Origin: Treponema sp.
GTDB taxonomy: Bacteria; Spirochaetota; Spirochaetia; Treponematales; Breznakiellaceae
Assembly: GCA_009785045.1 (NCBI GenBank)
Contig: WQXC01000026.1
Location: 1 to 15,913, forward strand
Direction: 5' to 3'
Length of the DNA: 15,913 nt
The notes under the pieces are model-generated. The model did no database searches. It worked only from the letters and a program-made list of their open reading frames with translations, and was not told where the DNA came from. Positions 6,951 to 14,598 of this stretch are shown piece after piece; positions within the stretch are counted from its first letter, which is position 1, and each line of letters starts with the position of its first letter. A program made the position numbers and the translations under genes.

Positions 6951-8099
6951 ATGAATGATTTTTTGGTAAAACAATTAAAACCCAACAGTTATTTTACAAA
7001 ACCGGTCTATCTTGATAAGGCCTTTATAATAACCGCTCCAGAGATGCCTTTAACCGAGGAATTAATAAATATACTGGATAAATGGAGTTTTAAATCCGTA
7101 TTAAGCGAAGGTGATTCAACCGCCGATTATTCCGGCAGCGAACCGGGCGGCAACGCTGTTTCCCAGGATGTTTCCTCTATTGGGCTTTCCCAGCAATCTG
7201 ACGCCGATAAACTCCAGAAAGCCGAAGAATTCTACTCTAATTTTCTTTTCTTTGTTGAAAATCTGTTTGTTAAAGCGTCAGTATCAGACGAATTGGATGA
7301 AAAAGCAATAACAGAAAAAATTAAAGACATAACAGAATACATAAAAGAAGACCGCCGGTTCCTGATGAGAGTTATTAAAAATATTGAACCTGCGCCGGGA
7401 AAAAATTACCTTGCTACCCACTCAGTACGCTCAACAATAATTGCAATAATAATCGGCACATATCTTAAACTTCAAAGCTACCGCCTAATAGAACTGGGCG
7501 TTGCAGCTCTTACGCACGAAGTGGGAATGTTAAAACTGCCGTCCAATATTTATCTTAGCCAGCGCTCTCTTAATCCGCAGGAACAAAAAGCAATCCTAAC
7601 CCACCCTATTCTTGGTTATACAATGCTTAAGTCATTTGATTTTCCTCTTCCTGTATGCCTTTCTGCGCTTGAACATCACGAACGGGAAAACGGAACCGGA
7701 TATCCGCGGAAATTAAACGGAGAAAAAATCAGCCTTTATTCAAAAATAATAGCAGTTGCCTGCTCGTATGAAGCGCTCAGTTCAAAGAGACCTCACAAAG
7801 AAGCCAAAGACGGCTACACAGGAATGCTTGAACTTTTAAAAAACGAAGGCAAAGCATACGATGATACAATCGTCCGCGCGCTTGTTCTGTCTTTATCAAT
7901 TTATCCTATTGGTTTGTATGTATTATTATCTAACGGGAAAAAAGGGCAGGTAGTAGATGTAAATCCCGAGACTCCCCGCTTCCCTATTGTTCAGGTTTTT
8001 GGAGAATTTACTCCGGACGGAAAAATAAAAATGATGCAAACAGCGCAGGACGGACTTACAATTGTACGGCCCCTTAACCGTACGGAGATTGACACCTAA
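6951..8099 (+). CDS. HD-GYP domain protein with degenerate metal-binding motifs
   Basis: This 382-residue protein has an N-terminal region (about 1-55) like those preceding HD-GYP domains, a low-complexity/helical linker (55-130), and an HD-GYP-like domain (about 150-310). It ends in a C-terminal beta-rich tail. HD-GYP enzymes hydrolyse cyclic di-GMP at a two- or three-metal site. His157, His218, His242-His243-Glu244 and the GTGYP loop (248-252) are present. However, the HD pair is His189-Glu190, the HHExxDG aspartate is Asn247, and the usual VADxYDAL reads VACSYEAL (Cys271, Glu274). Activity may be lost or altered, so it could act as a cyclic di-GMP receptor or scaffold. AGGGG lies 6 nt before the ATG. 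It is coupled to the next gene one base downstream. Confidence 0.85.
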   Translation: MNDFLVKQLKPNSYFTKPVYLDKAFIITAPEMPLTEELINILDKWSFKSVLSEGDSTADYSGSEPGGNAVSQDVSSIGLSQQSDADKLQKAEEFYSNFLFFVENLFVKASVSDELDEKAITEKIKDITEYIKEDRRFLMRVIKNIEPAPGKNYLATHSVRSTIIAIIIGTYLKLQSYRLIELGVAALTHEVGMLKLPSNIYLSQRSLNPQEQKAILTHPILGYTMLKSFDFPLPVCLSALEHHERENGTGYPRKLNGEKISLYSKIIAVACSYEALSSKRPHKEAKDGYTGMLELLKNEGKAYDDTIVRALVLSLSIYPIGLYVLLSNGKKGQVVDVNPETPRFPIVQVFGEFTPDGKIKMMQTAQDGLTIVRPLNRTEIDT

Positions 8100-8100
8100 T

Positions 8101-9375
8101 ATGGATCCGTATTTATTTTATTTAATACTTATCTTACTTGTTTTAATAATTATTAGCGGTATTTTTTCGCTGTTTAATTCAGCTCTTGGATTATGCAGAA
8201 AATCGCGGCTGGAAAAAGAACAGGGCAAACATTATAAAACTGTAATTAAAACTCTGGAAAATCCGCGTATTATTTTTTTTACGTGCCGTTTGTGGATTAT
8301 TATCTTTAATGCTTCTTCCGTTTGTTTTGGGATGGTAATATGGATTTACATTACATACCAACTTTTAAAATTATCATTTTCGTGGATTACATTTGCGGCG
8401 GGAGTGCTGATTATGAGCATTCTAATCTCATTATTTTGCGAAGCTCTTCCCAAATTACTTGCACGCACAAAACCAGAAAAAATCGCCGCTTCTCTTATGC
8501 CGGTAATGAAGTTTCTTTCATTTCCAATGATGGTATTTGCACTTCCGGCAATTAAATTTGAATTATTTTTTAACAAGGCTTTTAAGCCGGAAATTGACGA
8601 CAACAATATAACTGAAGAAGAATTACAGGATGAATTGCTCAATACTCTTATGGAAGGCGAAAAATCCGGCGTTGTGGAAAGCAAAGAACGTGACATGGTA
8701 GAAGGCGTCTTCTATCTTGGCGACCGTCCCGTAGGCGCATTTATGACACACCGTTCAGAAATTCAATGGCTGGATATTAATTCTCCGTATGAAGATATCC
8801 GGGAAAAGGCAATTGAATACAGGCAGCAGAGGTGTTTTCCTGTTGTGAATGCAAGCCCAGATGAAATTATCGGCGCAGTTTATCTGGAAGACATTGTTCT
8901 TGACTATACACAGCATGTTCCGCAAGGGTTACGTGTTATAATGAAAAAACCGCAATTTGTTCCGGAAACAATGCCTGCGATTAAAGCTTTTGAATCATTC
9001 AAACAGGGACAATCGAACTTTTTATTTGTCATGGATGAGTACGGCGGTCTTGCCGGTATTATTTCTATTACCGCTTTGGTAGAAGAAATTGTAGGAGAAC
9101 TTTCCATTTCTGCAGCTAACGAAAAACCGCTTCTACGCCAGGAAGACGGCAGCTATCTTGCAGACGGCACTCTTAATATTGACGATGCTGTAAAGGAGCT
9201 AGGTCTTTCCGGTCTTGACGAAGACAGCGATTTTCATACTCTTGCAGGTCTTATTCTGCATCTTGCCGGAGAACTTCCGCGAATCGGCGACAGCGTCGAG
9301 TATCAGGGATACCGGTTTAAAGTAATTGATAAAGACGGCAACAGAATAGATAAAATTTTAATTACACAAATATAA
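8101..9375 (+). CDS. CNNM/CorC (HlyC/TlyC) family membrane protein with CBS pair
   Basis: This 424-residue protein has a DUF21/CNNM membrane domain (residues 1-160, three or four hydrophobic segments). It retains the Ser-x3-Ser of the first helix (SGIFS), an Asn in FNASS, and the family motif CEALPK. A CBS pair (about 205-345; FMTHRSEIQWL, FLFVMDEYGGLAGIIS) and a C-terminal CorC_HlyC domain follow. Family members are linked to magnesium/cobalt efflux or magnesium homeostasis; the name haemolysin is historical. The frame is open from 8062, but the ATG at 8101 was chosen. It sits one base after the previous stop and starts at the first membrane helix. Its Shine-Dalgarno is distant (GGAG at 13 nt), so coupling to the HD-GYP gene is likely. 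Only 14 bases separate it from the convergent helicase. Confidence 0.9.
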   Translation: MDPYLFYLILILLVLIIISGIFSLFNSALGLCRKSRLEKEQGKHYKTVIKTLENPRIIFFTCRLWIIIFNASSVCFGMVIWIYITYQLLKLSFSWITFAAGVLIMSILISLFCEALPKLLARTKPEKIAASLMPVMKFLSFPMMVFALPAIKFELFFNKAFKPEIDDNNITEEELQDELLNTLMEGEKSGVVESKERDMVEGVFYLGDRPVGAFMTHRSEIQWLDINSPYEDIREKAIEYRQQRCFPVVNASPDEIIGAVYLEDIVLDYTQHVPQGLRVIMKKPQFVPETMPAIKAFESFKQGQSNFLFVMDEYGGLAGIISITALVEEIVGELSISAANEKPLLRQEDGSYLADGTLNIDDAVKELGLSGLDEDSDFHTLAGLILHLAGELPRIGDSVEYQGYRFKVIDKDGNRIDKILITQI

Positions 9376-9389
9376 CCGCAGTAAAAAAC

Positions 9390-10613
9390 TTATTCCATAG
9401 TTGGCACACAAATTTTACCTTCGTACAGCTCTTTTGGTTTAACTCTGATTTTTAATTTTTTTTCCATTGATGCAAGCAGGTGCATTTGCGTTTCGTCGCC
9501 AATTGTAACCATAACGCCGCGTTTACCTGCGCGGGCAGTGCGGCCGCAGCGGTGAATGTAAACTTCGCTGTCGGAAGGAACATCAAGAGCAATAACATGG
9601 GTAATACCCGGAATATCAAGGCCGCGGGCAGCAAGATCTGTAGAGACAAGCACTTCTATGCTGCCATTTCGGAATGCATCGAGCGCCGCCTTACGTTCCT
9701 GCCCGGAGACCGGTTTTTTTCCGCTTTTTCCAAAAAGGCCTGCCGCAGAAACATGATGAAACTGAAGGCGCGAAAGAACTATAGACGCTTCATCACCGCG
9801 GCTGGTGAACACAAGCGCTTTAACGCGTGTTTTCTTTTTACCGGAAGTCTTTCCTCTTAATGCAGCCAATAAAGAACGCAGCGTCTGATCTTTACGCCGT
9901 CTTTCGGTATATATTGCCCAGTGTTCAATTTTATCTCTTAGTATCTCGTGATCTTCAGATTCTATAAAGGCAATCTCATTTAATTTATTTCCGCGAATAT
10001 GCAGAGCAACAAACAGTTTATCCATGCATTTTTTATTCATTGTCGCCGAACATGCAGCAATAACCGGCTGAGCATTACGGCAAACAATAGAACATAACTC
10101 GCTGGTTTCGTCCAGCATTTCATCGCTTACGAGTCTGTCGGCTTCATCCAGAACAAAAAAACGCAGATTATTAAATTTAATTAATCTTTTTTTTGCCAGA
10201 ACAAGCAGTCTGTTCGGGTTGCCAACAATTATATCGGGTCTGATTTTTCTTAAGTTTTCAATCTGACGATCAAGATTGACACTTCCGATTAACAAAGAAG
10301 AGCGGATTGTTGTGCCAGATAACAAAAAGTCCAGTTCATTTTTAATTTGCGTACAGAGCTCTAAAGTAGGCGCAGCAATTAAGAAACAGGGAGCAGCCCC
10401 TAATCCATTTGGTTCTGTCAGTTTACTTAAAACAGGCAGTAAATATGCAAAGGTTTTACCGGTACCCGTAGCAGAAGCAAAAAAAACACTTTCGCCTGCA
10501 GCAAGACGGGGAATAATTTTTTGCTGAATATCAGTTGCTTCTTTTATATTCCGCTCTTCCAGCCGGCTAATAAAACCTGATATTACGCCCAATTGTTCAA
10601 AGTTTTTATTCAT
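9390..10613 (-). CDS. DEAD-box ATP-dependent RNA helicase
   Basis: This 407-residue two-RecA-domain helicase unwinds short RNA duplexes, typically in ribosome assembly or mRNA turnover. Motifs in order: Q-motif region (ATDIQQKIIP), motif I SATGTGKT (47-54), Ia PTLEL, Ib and GNPNRLL, motif II DEAD (156-159), motif III SAT (189-191), motif V STDLAARGLD (324-333), motif VI HRCGRTAR (354-361). It has only a short C-terminal tail after the core (the core ends near 380), with no Arg/Gly or RNA-recognition extension, so it is a minimal form. It follows the glycosyltransferase by 9 bases with no clear Shine-Dalgarno, implying coupling. Which RhlE/DeaD/CshA-type role it plays cannot be told. Confidence 0.93.
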   Translation of the reverse strand: MNKNFEQLGVISGFISRLEERNIKEATDIQQKIIPRLAAGESVFFASATGTGKTFAYLLPVLSKLTEPNGLGAAPCFLIAAPTLELCTQIKNELDFLLSGTTIRSSLLIGSVNLDRQIENLRKIRPDIIVGNPNRLLVLAKKRLIKFNNLRFFVLDEADRLVSDEMLDETSELCSIVCRNAQPVIAACSATMNKKCMDKLFVALHIRGNKLNEIAFIESEDHEILRDKIEHWAIYTERRRKDQTLRSLLAALRGKTSGKKKTRVKALVFTSRGDEASIVLSRLQFHHVSAAGLFGKSGKKPVSGQERKAALDAFRNGSIEVLVSTDLAARGLDIPGITHVIALDVPSDSEVYIHRCGRTARAGKRGVMVTIGDETQMHLLASMEKKLKIRVKPKELYEGKICVPTME

Positions 10614-10622
10614 TAATAATAA

Positions 10623-11780
10623 TTACCGTTTACGGTATTCCTCATAAACACCAAGCATTCTATTAATAAAATTTTCTACAGAGTATGTCCGCGAAATTTC
10701 TTCGGAACGTTTTCCCATTCTGGCTTTATCATCTTTATTGGATAAAACTTCAAGCGCCTTTTCCCATAACATTTTATCATTCTCCAGCGCCCAGCCATTA
10801 TCTCCGTTGTTTATCATTCCTATAATGCTGTCATCTGCAGCAGCTATAACGGGAAGCCCCGCAGCCATTGCTTCGATAAATGTAATGGGATGAACTTCAC
10901 TGTGAGATGCGCTCATGAATATATCTGCAGCAGTATAAACCTGACGTATTTCGTCCGGCCAGCGCAGATAACCGGTAAATACAATTGAGTCAGCAAGCCC
11001 CAGCTCGTAACAACGTTCCTGCAGGGATTTTTTGTCCGGTCCGTCGCCTACAAGCATCATTTTTACCTTGTTACGCCGTGAATGAATCTCCTTAAAATTC
11101 TCCAATAAGGTTCCGATATTTTTTTCGCTTCCAAGCCTTCCCACAAAAACAATCAATTCATCATCATCGTTTATGTTATGCTTTCTGCGAAGATTAATGG
11201 AATCCTGGTTGATACTGTTTGAATGTTCATAAAACAGCGAAAGATCTATTCCGTTTGGAACTACCTTTACAGGAACAGTATTTTTAATTTCATCAAGATA
11301 ATTCTTTATTTTATTTGAAGGCGCGACAATACATTTTTGACTTCGTAAAATCTGACGAAAATAAGTTCCTAAATTCTTCCTAAAATATAATTCCAGAAGG
11401 AACGGCGCATAATTCAGGTAATCTTTGTAAAAGGTGTGCATGGTATGAACAGATGGTATCTTTAACCTGCGGCTGACAATACGCGAAGCAAGGTAAAGGC
11501 TGAATTCCGTATGCGCATGAATAATATCAATATTAAGCGAACGGACTTTTTTAATCATCTGCTCTGCTAAAAACAAGCCAATGCGATGCTGCGGTTCATT
11601 TGGGAATTGAATGGAACTTGTACGGAAAATATTTTCTGCTTCTACTGCATCCGGATGCTGAACTGTAAACACATAAGCATTGTGTCCCTGTTTTTCCAGT
11701 TCAGTCTTGAGTGTCCTGACCACCGTAACAACCCCGTTAATCTGCGGAGTATAACAATCACTGAATAGAGCTATATTCAT
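10623..11780 (-). CDS. GT4-family glycosyltransferase, glycolipid-synthase type
   Basis: This 385-residue retaining GT-B glycosyltransferase begins with MNIALFSDCYTPQINGV, the acceptor-side glycine loop. It has the HAHTEFSL segment (88-95), the sugar-nucleotide region GRLGSEKN (214-221), and the GT4 EX7E motif (Glu295 and Glu303). The opening and the HTMHTFYKDYL region resemble diacylglycerol glucosyl-/galactosyltransferases and phosphatidylinositol mannosyltransferases, so synthesis of a membrane glycolipid is a reasonable inference. The donor sugar is unknown. GAGGG lies 5 nt before the ATG. A possible own promoter sits in the 48-base gap after the amino-acid ABC ATPase, and the DEAD-box helicase follows closely. 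Confidence 0.88.
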   Translation of the reverse strand: MNIALFSDCYTPQINGVVTVVRTLKTELEKQGHNAYVFTVQHPDAVEAENIFRTSSIQFPNEPQHRIGLFLAEQMIKKVRSLNIDIIHAHTEFSLYLASRIVSRRLKIPSVHTMHTFYKDYLNYAPFLLELYFRKNLGTYFRQILRSQKCIVAPSNKIKNYLDEIKNTVPVKVVPNGIDLSLFYEHSNSINQDSINLRRKHNINDDDELIVFVGRLGSEKNIGTLLENFKEIHSRRNKVKMMLVGDGPDKKSLQERCYELGLADSIVFTGYLRWPDEIRQVYTAADIFMSASHSEVHPITFIEAMAAGLPVIAAADDSIIGMINNGDNGWALENDKMLWEKALEVLSNKDDKARMGKRSEEISRTYSVENFINRMLGVYEEYRKR

Positions 11781-11790
11781 ATTACCCTCT

Positions 11791-11819
11791 ATTCTATATC
11801 ATAAGACTTCTCCAGGCAA
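11791..11819 (-). promoter_or_regulatory. Possible promoter of the glycosyltransferase-helicase pair
   Basis: On the minus strand TTGCCT (11814-11819) and TAGAAT (11791-11796) are 17 bases apart, matching 9 of 12 consensus positions. The predicted start would fall near 11784, almost on the ribosome-binding site, which weakens the call. Read-through from the transporter operon is the alternative. Confidence 0.25.
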
Positions 11820-11828
11820 GAAGATTAA

Positions 11829-12605
11829 TTACAGAACACTCTGTAAAAATTGCCTGGTACGGTCATTTTCCGGATTTGTAAATAATTGTTCCGGGGTGCC
11901 AACCTCCAAAACAGAACCTTCATACATAAAAACAACCCTGTTTGCAACTTCGCGCGCAAAACCCATTTCGTGTGAAACAACAAGCATTGTCATACCCGCC
12001 GAGGCTAGCTGCTTCATAACAGCAAGCACTTCACCCACAAGTTCCGGGTCAAGTGACGAAGTTGGCTCATCAAAGAGCATTATCCTTGGCTCCATAGCAA
12101 GCGCACGGGCAATAGCAACACGCTGCTGCTGACCGCCGGAAAGCTGCGAAGGATACGCATTAATCTTGTCGCTTAACCCAACCCGCTCAAGGATTTGTTC
12201 AGACCTTGCCCGCGCTTCATTGGCAGGCAGCTTGCGGACATTCAAAGGAGCAAGCATTACATTTTCCAGCGCAGTTTTGTGCGGAAAAAGATTAAAACGC
12301 TGGAAAACCATTCCAACTTCCAATAGTATTTTATTACGCTCATCATGGTGCATTTTAACGCTGTTTACTCCGCGATGGCAGTCAAAAAGCAGATTATCTT
12401 CGATGTATATTTGTCCTTCATCTATCGTTTCCAGTCTGTTAAGCGTGCGTAAATATGTTGATTTACCGGCGCCGGAAGGCCCTATAATACAGACTACTTC
12501 GCTTTGTTCAACAGTAAGGGATACATTTTTAAGAACTTCAAGCGGTCCGCGTTTATGACCGCCATGAAAAGTTTTGTAAACTCCAACCGTTTTTACCATT
12601 GACAT
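11829..12605 (-). CDS. Polar amino-acid ABC transporter ATP-binding protein (GlnQ/HisP type)
   Basis: This 258-residue ATPase has Walker A GPSGAGKST (42-50), signature LSGGQ (155-159), Walker B IMLFDEP (175-181) and switch His in VVSHEMGFA. The ending HEMGFAREVANRVVFMYEG is typical of the polar amino-acid uptake family. It carries a somewhat enlarged loop around residues 72-95 (FDCHRGVNSVKMHH) before the Q-loop. GAGG lies 5 nt before the ATG, and the permease ends 7 bases upstream. It drives import of the amino acid bound by the lipoprotein encoded first in the operon. Confidence 0.95.
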   Translation of the reverse strand: MSMVKTVGVYKTFHGGHKRGPLEVLKNVSLTVEQSEVVCIIGPSGAGKSTYLRTLNRLETIDEGQIYIEDNLLFDCHRGVNSVKMHHDERNKILLEVGMVFQRFNLFPHKTALENVMLAPLNVRKLPANEARARSEQILERVGLSDKINAYPSQLSGGQQQRVAIARALAMEPRIMLFDEPTSSLDPELVGEVLAVMKQLASAGMTMLVVSHEMGFAREVANRVVFMYEGSVLEVGTPEQLFTNPENDRTRQFLQSVL

Positions 12606-12612
12606 GGCAGCC

Positions 12613-13272
12613 TCACTCGTAAACCGAATACTTTTTTTCCAGTTTACGGAAAATAAAAGTAAATACTGCCGTGATAATTAAATACAGAATCATTGCCGGA
12701 ATGTAAACAAGCATGGAACTTGTAGCATCCTGAATTCTTCTTGTAACCCTGGTAATATCAACTAACGCAATAATTGATACGAGAGAAGTGTCTTTTAACA
12801 TCATTATAAATTCATTGCCAACGGGAGGAATCAGCCTGCGGATTGACTGCGGAATAATAACAAGACGCATTGTCTGCCAGTAGGATAATCCCAGCGCGCG
12901 GGACGCTTCAAACTGTCCTTTGTCGATACTTTGAACTGCCGCTCTAATAATTTCTGCGCTGTAAGCGGCAGAGTTCATGCTGTAGGCAATAAAAGCGGCA
13001 ATAAAACGGTTATTAATTGTTAACGCCGGAATAAGCATGGGCAATACATAGTAGATAAACAATAGCTGCATTAAAAGGGGTGTTCCCCTGAAAAAGAAAA
13101 CATATGCGCTGCATGGCTTATTTATAAGCAAATTTTTTGACATTTTCCCCAATGCGAGGAAAACGCTTACAACAAGGCCGGCACTGACAGCCAAAACTGT
13201 CAGTGATATAGTGATCCATGCGCCGCTAAGAAGCAGCGGCATCCATCCTATCAGCCTTTGTATTGTTTCCAT
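12613..13272 (-). CDS. Polar amino-acid ABC transporter permease (HisM/GlnP type)
   Basis: This 219-residue inner-membrane subunit has about five hydrophobic segments, beginning at residues 12-42. It has the FFRGTPLLMQL motif (60-70) and the cytoplasmic EAA loop EASRALG...IIP (122-141) that docks on the ATPase. Only one permease is encoded, so it probably acts as a homodimer. AGGA precedes the ATG closely. It lies between the binding-protein gene (12 bases upstream) and the ATPase gene (7 bases downstream). Confidence 0.94.
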   Translation of the reverse strand: METIQRLIGWMPLLLSGAWITISLTVLAVSAGLVVSVFLALGKMSKNLLINKPCSAYVFFFRGTPLLMQLLFIYYVLPMLIPALTINNRFIAAFIAYSMNSAAYSAEIIRAAVQSIDKGQFEASRALGLSYWQTMRLVIIPQSIRRLIPPVGNEFIMMLKDTSLVSIIALVDITRVTRRIQDATSSMLVYIPAMILYLIITAVFTFIFRKLEKKYSVYE

Positions 13273-13284
13273 CAGATCCTGCAG

Positions 13285-14079
13285 TTACTTTAATGCCGAA
13301 ACAAGATCCATTCCGTTAAAGAATTCCATAGAGATTCTAAGCATGGTTCCGTCTTCAAAGAGTTCTTCCAGAGCTGCATTTATCGCTTCGGTCAGCGCAT
13401 CGTTTCCTTTCCTGATACAGATGCCGAACTCTTCTTCGCCGCCCTGCCAAACAATTTCAAATTTTTCTGATCTGGCAAGATATTCATAAGCGACCAAGAG
13501 GTCTGTCATAATAGCATCTACGCGGCCTAGTTCCAGTTCATTAAAACAATACATTACCTTGTCATATTCATAAGGAGTAAACCTTAATCCTTCCTGACCT
13601 AGCTGTCTCATATAATAATCCGATGTTGTGGCTTCCTGATATGCGACTCCAAGACCGGCAAGATCCTGCGGTGAACTTACTCTGTATCTGGAATTTTTCG
13701 GCATTACAATAGCAAGAGTATTCTGAATATACGGTCTTGAGAAATTAAAATTCTGCTGCCTTTCAGGAGTAATTGTAACCGATGACATAATACAATCAAA
13801 CTTTCTTGTATTAACAGCTGCAAATATTCCATCCCAGGCTGTATCTACGAACTGAACCTGCAATCCCATTTTTTCTGCAATGGCTCTTCCCATGCTTACA
13901 TCAAAGCCAATGGGGGTGACACCGTCATCAGCCATGTATTCCATCGGGGGATACCCAATTTCCATACCAACCATTAAAACACCCTTTTTTATGGTCAGTT
14001 CCCCGGATTCCTTTGCACAACCGGCAAATAAAACGGCGATAATAGCCAAAATCGAGACAAAAAATACTAACTTCTTCAT
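13285..14079 (-). CDS. Amino-acid ABC transporter substrate-binding lipoprotein
   Basis: This is a 264-residue family-3 extracellular solute-binding protein. A lipoprotein signal peptide (MKKLVFF, then a hydrophobic core) ends in LFAG-Cys21, a relaxed lipobox of the kind accepted in spirochaetes. The mature part shows GYPPMEYM, IGFDV, the carboxylate-binding TPER segment (SSVTITPERQQNFNFSRPY) and the second-lobe ECF-like DAIMTDLL. These are typical of polar amino-acid receptors; the exact ligand is not deducible. The ATG at 14077-14079 was preferred to an in-frame ATG 60 bases upstream. It has AAGGGG at 6 nt and starts the signal peptide. First gene of a three-gene import operon, with a promoter that overlaps a perfect palindrome. 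Confidence 0.93.
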   Translation of the reverse strand: MKKLVFFVSILAIIAVLFAGCAKESGELTIKKGVLMVGMEIGYPPMEYMADDGVTPIGFDVSMGRAIAEKMGLQVQFVDTAWDGIFAAVNTRKFDCIMSSVTITPERQQNFNFSRPYIQNTLAIVMPKNSRYRVSSPQDLAGLGVAYQEATTSDYYMRQLGQEGLRFTPYEYDKVMYCFNELELGRVDAIMTDLLVAYEYLARSEKFEIVWQGGEEEFGICIRKGNDALTEAINAALEELFEDGTMLRISMEFFNGMDLVSALK

Positions 14080-14110
14080 AAAAAACCCCTTAATTACTAG
14101 AATATAACTC

Positions 14111-14139
14111 AATTTATAGTAGTTATAATTAATTGTCAA
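14111..14139 (-). promoter_or_regulatory. Promoter of the amino-acid transporter operon
   Basis: On the minus strand a perfect TTGACA (14134-14139) is followed after 17 bases by TAAATT (14111-14116), or after 15 by TATAAA (14113-14118). The -35 box is the distal half-site of a 19-bp palindrome, so a bound regulator would block or position polymerase here. Confidence 0.65.
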
Positions 14140-14152
14140 TATATTATTGACA
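14134..14152. promoter_or_regulatory. Perfect 19-bp palindrome, candidate operator
   Basis: TGTCAATA at 14134-14141 and TATTGACA at 14145-14152 are exact inverted copies around a central TAT. The site covers the -35 of the transporter operon and lies about 30 bases upstream of the -35-like sequence of the divergent small gene, so a dimeric regulator here could affect both. The regulator is not identified in the window. Confidence 0.6.
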
Positions 14153-14181
14153 TAAGTTATTGATATAGCGGTTTTAGGAGT

Positions 14182-14209
14182 ATGACAAAGTATGAAAATA
14201 GTGTATAAT
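14182..14209 (+). promoter_or_regulatory. Promoter of the small YodC-like gene
   Basis: On the plus strand ATGACA (14182-14187, 5 of 6) and a perfect TATAAT (14204-14209) are 16 bases apart. The predicted start near 14216 would leave a short leader containing AAGGAG before the ATG at 14232. Confidence 0.6.
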
Positions 14210-14231
14210 TTATAACTAAGGAGACAAAATT

Positions 14232-14477
14232 ATGGCAGTAGTATGCAGTAGCGGATTAGTAGGTAAAGCAGTTACCCTAATCGCCCTAGAAAAAAAATCA
14301 CCAATTATGATCGTAACAAATGTAGCAGAAGAAACAAAAACAGTCGAAGTAACTTGGCTCGACAACAACAATTCAGTCAACACGGCTGCATTCCCTTCAA
14401 AAGCGCTGGACAAAGCAGAAGCACAACCCAAACAAACTACAGCTGCAAAAAAACCCGCACCCAAGAAGAAAAAGTAA
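14232..14477 (+). CDS. Small YodC/DUF2158-like protein with lysine-rich tail
   Basis: This is an 81-residue protein. Residues 9-60 fit the pattern of the small YodC/DUF2158 family by eye: VGKAVTLI near the start, a KKSPIMIV turn where the family has SGGPxMTV, VEVTWLDN where it has a V-x-C-W-F strand, then AAFPSKAL. The usual Cys-Trp-Phe is Thr-Trp-Leu here, so the match is distant. The last 18 residues are an Ala/Pro/Lys tail ending in KKKK, which could bind nucleic acid or another polyanion (inference). AAGGAG stands 8 nt before the ATG, and a clear promoter and 3' hairpin make it a free-standing real gene. Function unknown. It is divergent from the amino-acid transporter. Confidence 0.75.
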   Translation: MAVVCSSGLVGKAVTLIALEKKSPIMIVTNVAEETKTVEVTWLDNNNSVNTAAFPSKALDKAEAQPKQTTAAKKPAPKKKK

Positions 14478-14488
14478 AAAACTTATTC

Positions 14489-14536
14489 CGTGTAACACAA
14501 CAATCAGTAAAGGACTATCCCTGCTGGTTGTTGTGT
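14489..14536. terminator. Long stem-loop between convergent genes, probable terminator
   Basis: ACACAACAA (14495-14503) pairs perfectly with TTGTTGTGT (14528-14536), and the stem continues inward for about six more positions with two G-U pairs. The following sequence is T-rich but interrupted on the plus strand. On the minus strand a T6 run comes about 13 bases after the stem. It probably ends the small gene and the convergent large gene. Confidence 0.55.
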
Positions 14537-14598
14537 AACTGTTTCCTCAACTTATTTTATTACTAGTAAAAAAGCTATTTTCTTTATAGTAAATTCTC

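Noticed and set aside
8062..8100. Upstream ATG for the CorC-family gene
   Set aside because: It lies inside the HD-GYP coding sequence with no Shine-Dalgarno. The added 13 residues precede a natural membrane-helix start at 8101.
9480..9860. Long plus-strand open frame opposite the helicase gene
   Set aside because: It is a codon-shadow of the helicase, whose conserved motifs fix the real strand and frame.
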